Assembly: GCA_937983475.1 (NCBI GenBank)
Contig: CALJZV010000093.1
Span: 1-5,614 of the forward strand
Origin: an uncultured Verrucomicrobiales bacterium
GTDB taxonomy: Bacteria; Verrucomicrobiota; Verrucomicrobiia; Limisphaerales; JACDHS01
Length of the DNA stretch: 5,614 nucleotides
Reading direction: 5' to 3'
Shown one piece after another: positions 1-5,348 of this stretch (its first letter is position 1; each line of letters starts with the position of its first letter). The notes beneath the pieces are model-generated. The model ran no database searches. It had not been told where the DNA came from and saw only the letters and a list, made by a program, of their open reading frames with translations. Made by a program: the position numbers and the translations under genes.

Positions 1-1148
1 CGCTCCTCGCGGGAGAGGAATTCATCGCGCGAGGTCTTTTCGAATTGAATGCGGGCGCGGCGTCCGCCGCTCCAGTAGGCGCGGGAGGCGCGCTGCTGGG
101 AGCGGACGGGCGTTTGGCGGGAGACACGCTGGAGGGCGTGCAAGCCGCGGGCAATGGCCTGCTCGATGCCGCCGGGAAATGATTCCGCGTAGGAGCGGGC
201 CGGCTCCTGGCCGTGGTCGGAGAAAACCCAGACCTGATAATCGCGGCGGCGGGAGCGCTGGGCCGCGCGGTAGAGTTTGCGAATGGATTTGTCGATGCCG
301 CGCAGGCTCCAGTGCGCGAAGGCGGAGGAGGGTCCGCGGCAGTGCGATTGCTCGTCGTAGCCCAGAAAGTTGACGTGGATGATGGGCAGTCCGCGCGCGA
401 GATCCAACTGCGCGCCCAGGGTGACGACTTCGCGCAGGCCGATGCAGATGGCGACGCGCGAGACCAGGAAACGAAACTCCTTGCCGAAGTTTTGGCCGCG
501 GCAGACGCCGGCCACCAGGTCCCAGGAGGCCAGAAGGAATTCCAGGAGCACCAGAGCGAACATCCGGAGCAACGATGGCAAGCGCAGGAGCAAGAACCCC
601 AGAATGCCCCGGGCCGACGCGCGGCTGAAGAGGCCGCCCAGGCCGATGTTGGCGGCGCAGAAGTGACTTTCCTCGCGAGTCGCGCCGCCACGGTAGATGT
701 TCGACCACGAGCTGCCGCCGGACAGGAGGGGTTCCTCGCCGGCGCTTTGTTCCTGGAGGCGCGCCTCGATCTTCTGGGCCCAGTCGGTTTTGTACATGGT
801 GGCGACGCGCTGGGTTTCGCGGTCCAGAAAACTGAACGCGGGGACGACGCACGGGACGTTGTAGAAGAGTTCTCCCTGGACGGCGGGCGTGGCGGCGGGA
901 ACGCCTGAGTAAAAGGTCTTCAGCTTGTAATGCTGCCGTTTGAGGAGCGAGCGCAGGAAGGGCAGGCGGCCTTTGGCGATGGCGCGCTCCAGTTCGGACC
1001 TGGGAAAGCCGTCGATTTGCACAAGCAAAAGGCCGGGCTGCGTTTCGGCGTGCGCCACCACCGGCAGATTCAAGAGACGAAGGGAGCGTTCGGTGGGGCT
1101 GATGCGATGGCGGAGGCGCCTGATGGAATTTTCCAGCCAGTAGAACAC
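1..1148 (-). CDS. Alkaline phosphatase superfamily / type I phosphodiesterase-like protein, 3' end outside the window
   Basis: About 383 codons are visible and the gene runs off the left edge, so the C-terminus is missing. My own translation shows the metal-dependent phosphohydrolase signature of the type I phosphodiesterase/nucleotide pyrophosphatase group: LLLVQIDGF (Asp46, first metal ligand), GGSSWSNIYRGGA at 144-156 (a Ser in this loop is the likely nucleophile), IIHVNFLGYDEQSH at 256-269 (Asp265, His269) and VWVFSDHGQE at 306-315 (Asp311, His312). Between the halves lies a hydrophobic stretch (about 182-215) that could touch or cross the membrane. An in-frame TAA two codons upstream limits the start to GTG at 1148 or later; I chose GTG because the segment from it to the IDG motif looks like a normal family leader. 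AAAGG lies directly against the GTG, too close for a typical ribosome site, so the start is uncertain. The gene lies 80 bp after hisS on the same strand. The family is clear, but substrate and physiological role cannot be read from the sequence. Confidence 0.85.
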   Translation of the reverse strand, partial: MFYWLENSIRRLRHRISPTERSLRLLNLPVVAHAETQPGLLLVQIDGFPRSELERAIAKGRLPFLRSLLKRQHYKLKTFYSGVPAATPAVQGELFYNVPCVVPAFSFLDRETQRVATMYKTDWAQKIEARLQEQSAGEEPLLSGGSSWSNIYRGGATREESHFCAANIGLGGLFSRASARGILGFLLLRLPSLLRMFALVLLEFLLASWDLVAGVCRGQNFGKEFRFLVSRVAICIGLREVVTLGAQLDLARGLPIIHVNFLGYDEQSHCRGPSSAFAHWSLRGIDKSIRKLYRAAQRSRRRDYQVWVFSDHGQEPARSYAESFPGGIEQAIARGLHALQRVSRQTPVRSQQRASRAYWSGGRRARIQFEKTSRDEFLSREE

Positions 1149-1228
1149 CCTTTAAAATCCGCCCGGCAAGGCAATCCGGCAAGTGTTCGCCAGCAGACGG
1201 TGAGGTTTGCGGCAAATAAAAGCCCGGC

Positions 1229-2485
1229 TCAGACCGCGCCCAGACCGGCGGGCGCTTCGGAGGGTTTCAGGATGCGCTCCTCGCGGGTGCGGAGGTTTTT
1301 GACGCGGACGACCAGGTCGCCGGCGTCGGCTTTCTCCAGCTTGACAGTGTGGGCGGCGCCGAGTTCGAGGGCGCGCTTGAACTGTTTGTCCGACTTGGTT
1401 GGCGCGAGCGGGAATTCCACGGCGAAGGCGGCGGCGCGCAGGGATTGGATGAGTTTGAGGGACTCCATCCGCAGCGCTTCATTTTCTATGAGGCAGAACA
1501 CGTTCACGCAGGCGTCCAAACGGGGCACCAGGCCGCGTGCCTTGAGCAGTTCGAGCAGCACGACGTCGCCCATGCCAAAGCCGAGAGCGGGCAGGTGGAC
1601 TTTGCCGCCGCTGATGAGCTTGACGAGGTTGTCGTAGCGACCGCCGCCGGCGATGGCGCGGAATTCGCCCTTGCGGTCGAAGGCTTCAAACACAACACCG
1701 GTGTAATAGGCCAGGCCGCGGATGACGTGGTAGTCCACTTTGACAAAGCCGGACATGCCGCGAGCGTCGAGGTTCTGGAGAATCGCCTGAAGCTCCGGCG
1801 TGGGCGCGCCGGCCTTGATGAAATCGAGCACCTCGGCGTAGGCAATGCCCAGCGCGGCGAGTTTTTTTTCGGATTCGGCCGGGTCCTCGCGCTCGAGTTT
1901 GTCCACGATTTGGTAGAAGGCGTAGGCCTTGGACTCGTCGGGGCAGCGTTGCTGGAAAAAGGACTGCCACGCGTTGCGGCTGCTGAGGCGGATGACAAAG
2001 TCGTTTTCGGTCAGGCCCAGGGCGCGCAGGGTGTCCACCAGCAGCGCGATCAGCTCGGCCTCGGCGGCCATGTCCGATTCGCCGAAGATGTCGGCATTGA
2101 ACTGGAAATGCTCGCGGAGGCGGCCCTTCTGCTGGCGTTCGTAACGGAACAGTTGCGGGATGGCGAACCACTTCATCGGCTTTTTGTAATGCCGTTCGTT
2201 GGCGGCAATCATCCGGGCGAGGGTGGGGGTCATCTCCGGGCGCAAGGCCACGGCGCGGTCGCCCTTGTCATTGAAGTTGTATAATTGGCCGACAATTTCC
2301 TCGCCGCTCTTGAGGGTGAACAACTCCAGGGGTTCCAACGGCGGGCCGTCGTACTCGCGAAACCCGTAGCGTCGGGCGGTGTCGCGCCACCGGGCGAAGA
2401 TGTATTGGCGGGCATCGCAGCTCCAGACATCCGGGTGCGGCAGCGGTTCGGGATAAAAGTCTCGGAAACCGGGCAATCGTTCCAT
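1229..2485 (-). CDS. hisS: Histidyl-tRNA synthetase (class II)
   Basis: This enzyme charges tRNA-His with histidine using ATP in the cytoplasm. The translation (418 residues from the chosen start) has a normal HisRS layout: N-terminal RLPGFRDFYPE; histidine/ATP-site segment LRPEMTPT (81-88); class II motif 2, FRYERQQKGRLREHFQFNADIFGE (113-136); HisA motif RGLAYYTGVVFEAFD (256-270); GGGRYD (280-285); motif 3 region LGFGMGDVVLLELL (301-314); and a C-terminal anticodon-binding domain from about 324. HisA has Ala where many bacterial enzymes have Asp or Glu (RGLDYYTG), and motif 3 lacks the Arg expected near GLERL. As far as I recall, plant organellar HisRS share RGLAYYTG and GFGFGD. An upstream in-frame ATG at 2506 would add MPFCASL, but the family usually begins at MERLPGFRDF, so 2485 is preferred; neither start has a clear Shine-Dalgarno. 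The HU terminator lies upstream, so hisS probably has its own promoter, which I could not identify. Confidence 0.95.
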   Translation of the reverse strand: MERLPGFRDFYPEPLPHPDVWSCDARQYIFARWRDTARRYGFREYDGPPLEPLELFTLKSGEEIVGQLYNFNDKGDRAVALRPEMTPTLARMIAANERHYKKPMKWFAIPQLFRYERQQKGRLREHFQFNADIFGESDMAAEAELIALLVDTLRALGLTENDFVIRLSSRNAWQSFFQQRCPDESKAYAFYQIVDKLEREDPAESEKKLAALGIAYAEVLDFIKAGAPTPELQAILQNLDARGMSGFVKVDYHVIRGLAYYTGVVFEAFDRKGEFRAIAGGGRYDNLVKLISGGKVHLPALGFGMGDVVLLELLKARGLVPRLDACVNVFCLIENEALRMESLKLIQSLRAAAFAVEFPLAPTKSDKQFKRALELGAAHTVKLEKADAGDLVVRVKNLRTREERILKPSEAPAGLGAV

Positions 2486-2550
2486 AAGGGACGCACAAAA
2501 AGGCATAAATGCCGGAAAATGGGAAACAAATTCTCAGAAGCTGGACTGCA

Positions 2551-2589
2551 CAAAGCAAAAAGGCGTCCGCCATTGAAGCGAACGCCTTT
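2551..2589 (-). terminator. Intrinsic terminator of the HU-family gene
   Basis: On the minus strand an 8-bp perfect arm, AAAGGCGT (2582-2589) paired with ACGCCTTT (2559-2566), is extended inward by five more pairs (two of them G-U) to a 5-nt loop at 2572-2576. The 3' arm runs into a T tract (TTTTTGCTTT on the transcript strand). The hairpin starts 19 nt after the stop codon of the HU-type gene at 2609, the usual place for a Rho-independent terminator. It separates HU transcription from hisS, whose start is about 70 nt further on. The plus-strand reading lacks a comparable T tract, so it is directional. Confidence 0.85.
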
Positions 2590-2608
2590 GCCTTCGGTGA
2601 CCGAAAAA

Positions 2609-2911
2609 TTAATTGGGCGGACCGTTGGGTGAGAGCTTGAGGACGGATTCGCGCATTTCCTTGCCGGGCTTGAATTTCACCACGGCGCGCTGGGGAATGG
2701 GCACGTCGGTCTCAGGATGGTTGGGATTGCGCCCAATCCGGGCCTTGCGGACCTTGACTTCAAAAACGCCGAAATTGCGCAACTCGACTGTCTTGCCCTG
2801 CGCCACGGCTTCGGAGATGTAGTCGAGGGTTTTTTGAACGACGTCCAGCACTTGCTGCTGCACCAGCCCCGTTTCTTCGCTGATGCGCACTACCAGGTCT
2901 CTTTTTGTCAT
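2609..2911 (-). CDS. HU/IHF-family nucleoid DNA-binding protein
   Basis: A 100-residue protein with the whole HU/IHF fold: N-terminal helices beginning MTKRDLVVRISEETGL, the central NFGVFEVKVRKARIGRNP segment (47-63) that enters the beta-arm, and IPQRAVVKFKPGKEMRESV near the end (72-90). RNP at 61-63 carries the Pro that inserts between base pairs when HU/IHF bends DNA. HU/IHF proteins act as dimers that bend and compact DNA. The open frame extends upstream to a TTG at 2995, but that codon sits inside the likely -35 box, and the predicted transcript starts near 2960. MTKRDL also matches the family N-terminus, so ATG at 2911 is preferred. No convincing Shine-Dalgarno is visible. The gene has its own promoter and terminator and is probably monocistronic. 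HU versus IHF cannot be decided from sequence alone, and the ordinary family length argues against a special fusion. Confidence 0.95.
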   Translation of the reverse strand: MTKRDLVVRISEETGLVQQQVLDVVQKTLDYISEAVAQGKTVELRNFGVFEVKVRKARIGRNPNHPETDVPIPQRAVVKFKPGKEMRESVLKLSPNGPPN

Positions 2912-2966
2912 ACGCGTGTGTTGTTTGAGGGTGTTCCCGTGCCGCGTTTTATTAACTTCGCTTACC

Positions 2967-2995
2967 TCTATAGGCACCAACCTAATGATGGTCAA
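2967..2995 (-). promoter_or_regulatory. Sigma70-like promoter of the HU-family gene
   Basis: On the minus strand TTGACC (2990-2995; five of six to TTGACA) is followed after exactly 17 nt by TATAGA (2967-2972; four of six to TATAAT). Transcription would begin near 2960, leaving a 5' leader of roughly 50 nt before the ATG at 2911. The spacing and the match to both boxes are good for a housekeeping promoter, and the position explains why the longer reading of the downstream frame is not the true protein start. The call rests on consensus only. Confidence 0.65.
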
Positions 2996-3032
2996 GTGCT
3001 AATGTCCGGACCATAACCGGCCAAAGTCCTCG

Positions 3033-3072
3033 GTTGACAGCCCATCCGCGTGCACCAAAATGGGCAGTCAAC
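3033..3072. repeat. Inverted repeat with 13-bp arms between the bat fusion gene and the HU promoter
   Basis: GTTGACAGCCCAT (3033-3045) and ATGGGCAGTCAAC (3060-3072) are inverted copies with 12 of 13 positions pairing (an A-A mismatch in the middle) and a 14-nt loop. It lies 19 nt beyond the stop of the vWA/TPR gene at 3092 and about 38 nt upstream of the HU -35 box. As RNA it would form a stable stem able to end or protect the bat transcript, but no T run follows on the minus strand, so it is not a classical intrinsic terminator. As DNA it could be a binding site for a dimeric regulator of the HU gene. The sequence does not separate these options. Confidence 0.6.
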
Positions 3073-3091
3073 AAATAACTTAGCAGTTTCC

Positions 3092-5011
3092 TTACCAATC
3101 TTTTAGCTTCTGGCTCAGCGGCTTGGGCTGGCTGGGCGGGGCGAAAATCAGGGGTTTTTCCTCGTGTTTTTGGGCTTCAAGGAACTGAAGGGCCTGTTGG
3201 AGGGACATTTGAGCGGGAATCCCGGCGGCTTCGGCCTCGGCGGATTCCTCCTGTGTCCCGTTTTGATGCTCCTGGGCTTGAGAATTTTGGGCAGGCTGCT
3301 CCTGGGGCTGTTGCTGCTGCTCCGGGTTTTGCTGGCCGGATGGCTGGGGTTGTTGCTCTTCGTTGGGGGTGTTTTGTTGATCCGGTTGCTTGGAGTTGTC
3401 CCGTTGCTGGTTGGGGTCCTGCTCCTGATTCTGGGATTGCTGCTGATCGCTTTGATCCTGCTTCTCTTGATCGTCATTTTTCTCGGACTGGTCGTTTTTC
3501 GATTGCTGTTGCTGCTGCTGCTCCTGTTTGAGTTCCTCAAGGCGTTTCTTCACAAACTCCAGGTTGTGCTTCGAGTCGGTGTCCTCCGGGTTGAGTTTGA
3601 GGGCGTGCTCGTAGTTTTTGGCCGCCTTTTCCCAGAGCGTTTTTTTCTCCTTCGGGTCGGGCAGGGGATCGCCCAACTGGAAAAACGTGTTGCCCAGGTT
3701 GTAGTGGGCGCGTTGCTGCAACGCGAGATCGGGCGATTGCAAAGCGGATTCAAAGTGCTTTAGAGCGAGGTCAAAAGCCTCGGCCCGATAGGCGGCGTTG
3801 CCCGCGTTGTAATGCAGGCGAAAGTCATTGGTGCGGGACTGCAACAGCCGGTGATATTCCTCAAACGATTCCTGGTAGCGTCCGGACTCATATTGCCTTT
3901 GCGCCTTGGAAGGGGAAGCCATGCCCGCGACGCAGGCCAGCAGCAACAGCGAGACGGTGGCCGATGCTTTTAAGTTACAGGAAGTGAGGCCGGGTAGTGT
4001 TTCAGGCCGCCGCGCCGGGTTGCGCTGAGGCAGGAACATTTCGACAATGAGCAGAAGCATCGCCAGGCCCAAAGGCCACTTGTATTGCTCCCGGTAGTTT
4101 TTGACCAGTTTGGTGGCGGACTCGGTCTTGGGCAACGGCGCCAGGCCCTTTTGATACAGGGACTCCATCGGGTTGGCGCCGACCAGCGGCAGATAAAACC
4201 CATTGGCCTTGGTGGCGACCTCCTGAAGGAGGGTTTCATTTAACCGGGACTTCACCACGTTGCCCTGGTCGTCCTTGATGAATCCGGCATTGCCCTGCTC
4301 GTCCCGAATGCGCAGCAGTTCCCCCTCGCGGGTGCCGACACCGATGGTGAAGATGCGCATCCCCGCATCGGCGGCCTTCTCGGCGGCAGCCACCGCGCCG
4401 CTGTCGTGGTCCTCGCCGTCGGTGAACAGCACCAGCACCTTGTGGTTGTCACCGCTTTTGTCGAACGCCTGGATGGCGGTTTGAATCGGCTCGGCAAGCG
4501 AACTGCCGCCCTGGGGAATGATTTCGGTGTCGAGCGCGTTGACGCTTTGGCGAAAGGCCTCCTCGTCAATGGTCAACGGACATTGCAGGAACGAACTGCC
4601 CGCAAATGCAATCAGTCCCAGCCGATCGGATTGCGCGAGTTTCATTAAATCAAAAGCCGCGAGTCTGGCGCGGGCAAGCCGGTTGGGCGGAATGTCCTCG
4701 GCCAGCATGCTCTTGGAGGTGTCAATGGCGATGAGGATGTCCAAGCCCTGCTGGCGGGCTTCCTCCCAGTCAAAGCCCCATTGGGGCCGGGCCAGGCCGA
4801 GCAGCAAAAACGCGACAGCCGCAAACAGCAACATCAGCCGAAGCTTCTGCCGCGTTTGGGACACGCCGACAGTCAGGTTGGCCAGCAGGCGCGATTGCAC
4901 GAACTGGCGGATGAGCTGTTGTTTCCTGCGCCAGGCCCAGACCAAAAACCATGCCAGGGCCACGAGGAAAATCGCCGCCAGCCAAAGAAGTTGTGCGTTT
5001 GCAATTCTCAT
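3092..5011 (-). CDS. BatB-BatC-type fusion: membrane vWA domain protein with TPR repeats and Gln-rich tail
   Basis: A 639-residue protein joining two usually separate Bat proteins. The BatB half has membrane segments at about 7-27 and 58-74, a vWA domain with the metal-ion-dependent adhesion site AIDTSKSM (Asp97, Ser99, Ser101), GGSSL near 168-172 and LFTDGEDHDSG (Asp198), then a third membrane segment near 313-328. A fourth hydrophobic stretch at 351-365, ending LLLLACVAGMA, resembles an internal signal sequence and begins the BatC half: TPR-like helices at about 374-391, 398-425 and 434-487, a tail with 38 Gln among residues 496-587, and the BatC-like ending MSLQQALQFLEAQKHEEKPLIF...KDW. 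Positive charges after segments 1 and 3 (WRRKQQ, QRNPARR) place both the vWA and TPR parts in the periplasm by the positive-inside rule. Bat proteins are linked to stress tolerance and cell-envelope function, but their biochemistry is unsettled. ATG at 5011 gives the family-like start MRIANAQLLWL. It lies 337 bp after the batA end, an unusually wide gap. Confidence 0.92.
   Translation of the reverse strand: MRIANAQLLWLAAIFLVALAWFLVWAWRRKQQLIRQFVQSRLLANLTVGVSQTRQKLRLMLLFAAVAFLLLGLARPQWGFDWEEARQQGLDILIAIDTSKSMLAEDIPPNRLARARLAAFDLMKLAQSDRLGLIAFAGSSFLQCPLTIDEEAFRQSVNALDTEIIPQGGSSLAEPIQTAIQAFDKSGDNHKVLVLFTDGEDHDSGAVAAAEKAADAGMRIFTIGVGTREGELLRIRDEQGNAGFIKDDQGNVVKSRLNETLLQEVATKANGFYLPLVGANPMESLYQKGLAPLPKTESATKLVKNYREQYKWPLGLAMLLLIVEMFLPQRNPARRPETLPGLTSCNLKASATVSLLLLACVAGMASPSKAQRQYESGRYQESFEEYHRLLQSRTNDFRLHYNAGNAAYRAEAFDLALKHFESALQSPDLALQQRAHYNLGNTFFQLGDPLPDPKEKKTLWEKAAKNYEHALKLNPEDTDSKHNLEFVKKRLEELKQEQQQQQQSKNDQSEKNDDQEKQDQSDQQQSQNQEQDPNQQRDNSKQPDQQNTPNEEQQPQPSGQQNPEQQQQPQEQPAQNSQAQEHQNGTQEESAEAEAAGIPAQMSLQQALQFLEAQKHEEKPLIFAPPSQPKPLSQKLKDW
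3251..3526 (-). repeat. Low-complexity CAG/CAA tract encoding the Gln-rich tail
   Basis: This coding stretch inside the vWA/TPR gene is dominated by CAG and CAA, giving 38 Gln in 92 residues mixed with Asn, Asp, Glu, Pro and Ser. The longest pure run is six Gln codons (CAG CAG CAG CAA CAG CAA) just after residue 497. The mixture of CAG and CAA and the interruptions make it less prone to slippage than a pure triplet repeat. The protein stretch is highly polar and probably disordered, consistent with a periplasmic linker between the TPR part and the conserved C-terminal motif. Read on the opposite strand the same bases give a long Leu-rich shadow frame. Confidence 0.85.
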
Positions 5012-5012
5012 G

Positions 5013-5047
5013 GACGTGATGCGCGAAGTGTGAAACGTGAAGCGTGA
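5013..5047. repeat. Five degenerate heptamer tandem repeats before the batB-batC start
   Basis: On the plus strand five consecutive 7-bp units read GACGTGA, TGCGCGA, AGTGTGA, AACGTGA and AGCGTGA, all ending in GA, with GTGA in four of them. On the coding strand of the bat gene these are TCACGCT-like units that end one base before the ATG at 5011, so they occupy the place where a ribosome-binding site would be; no Shine-Dalgarno is visible. Short GTGAAACGTGA-type heptamers are familiar to me as dispersed intergenic repeats in several bacterial groups, but I cannot confirm copies elsewhere in this genome. Confidence 0.7.
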
Positions 5048-5173
5048 TTGCCCGCCCCAGGCAACACGCGACGCGGCAATTTTAATACCACATAAATCCT
5101 CCAGCTTTGATGGAAGATTCGCAAAGTTTGAGAAATCCGGGATTGTTCGAGGTGGTTGCGGGATTTGGATGGC

Positions 5174-5226
5174 TCTCCCTCACCCTTGGTCCCTCTCCCG
5201 CTGGGAGAGGGCCGGGGAGAGGGAGA
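5174..5226. repeat. Nested inverted repeat (GGGAGAGGG-type intergenic element)
   Basis: A perfect 9-bp stem, CCCTCTCCC (5191-5199) with GGGAGAGGG (5203-5211), encloses a 3-nt loop GCT. Outside it, TCTCCCTCACCC (5174-5185) pairs with GGGAGAGGGAGA (5215-5226), with one A-A mismatch; a short unpaired bulge separates the two stems. Frames through it translate as PSPSGRGTKGEGE-like or PLPAGEGPRVRE-like peptides, which I recognise as the frequent false-ORF signature of an abundant bacterial intergenic repeat. It has no coding capacity, so if it moves it must depend on a transposase elsewhere. No target-site duplication was evident by eye. Confidence 0.8.
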
Positions 5227-5348
5227 AAGATCAATATTTCCAGCGGATGCGAATGGTCTGCCCAAAGAGCCTTTGCGGCTTTGAGCCGCTCCAACTATCT
5301 CAAGCCTCCATATCTGCCGGAGGTTTCTGACATCGTGAATCGGAATTC

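Larger units (their letters stand above)
5012..5348. other. Intergenic spacer between batA and the batB-batC fusion, rich in repeats
   Basis: This 337-bp gap carries no convincing gene. From the batA side it holds a weak hairpin with CCTCC/GGAGG arms (5305-5323), a 6-bp hairpin GCGGCT-TTG-AGCCGC (5275-5289), the nested hairpin repeat at 5174-5226, an AT-richer part containing TGGTATTAA near 5085 that could be a poor extended -10 element on the minus strand, and the heptamer repeats beside the batB start. Open frames crossing it give Pro/Arg/Ser-rich translations typical of repeat DNA rather than protein. Genes of bat loci are usually almost touching, so this spacer probably arose by insertion of repeat DNA and may separate or weaken cotranscription. 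Confidence 0.7.

Noticed and set aside
213..908. Plus-strand 231-residue open frame
   Set aside because: It is antisense to the phosphodiesterase, has biased composition, and shows no family signature or ribosome site.
1163..1183. Direct repeat CCGGCAAG (two copies, 13-nt period) between hisS and the phosphodiesterase
   Set aside because: Only 8 bp and two copies in a GC-rich gap, compatible with chance; no hairpin or T tract makes it a terminator.
22..1215. A 397-residue minus-strand open frame overlapping the left-hand gene
   Set aside because: Its translation is dominated by Arg, Pro and Ala with no recognisable motif, while another minus-strand frame gives clear phosphodiesterase motifs (IDGF, YDEQSH, SDHGQE).
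1349..2284. Plus-strand 311-residue open frame
   Set aside because: It lies wholly antisense to hisS; long antisense frames are expected in GC-rich coding DNA and nothing in it resembles a domain.
2502..2513. Small palindrome GGCAT-AA-ATGCC overlapping the upstream candidate ATG of hisS
   Set aside because: Five-base arms are too short to support an operator or attenuator without comparative data.
3035..3063. TTGACA on the plus strand as a possible -35 box of a rightward promoter
   Set aside because: No acceptable -10 box lies 16-18 nt downstream and no plus-strand gene follows; the TTGACA belongs to the inverted-repeat arm.
3164..3763. Plus-strand 199-residue very hydrophobic Leu-rich frame resembling a multi-pass membrane protein
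   Set aside because: It is the reverse complement of the CAG/CAA tract: Gln codons on one strand read as Leu codons (CTG/TTG) on the other, so the hydrophobicity is an artefact.
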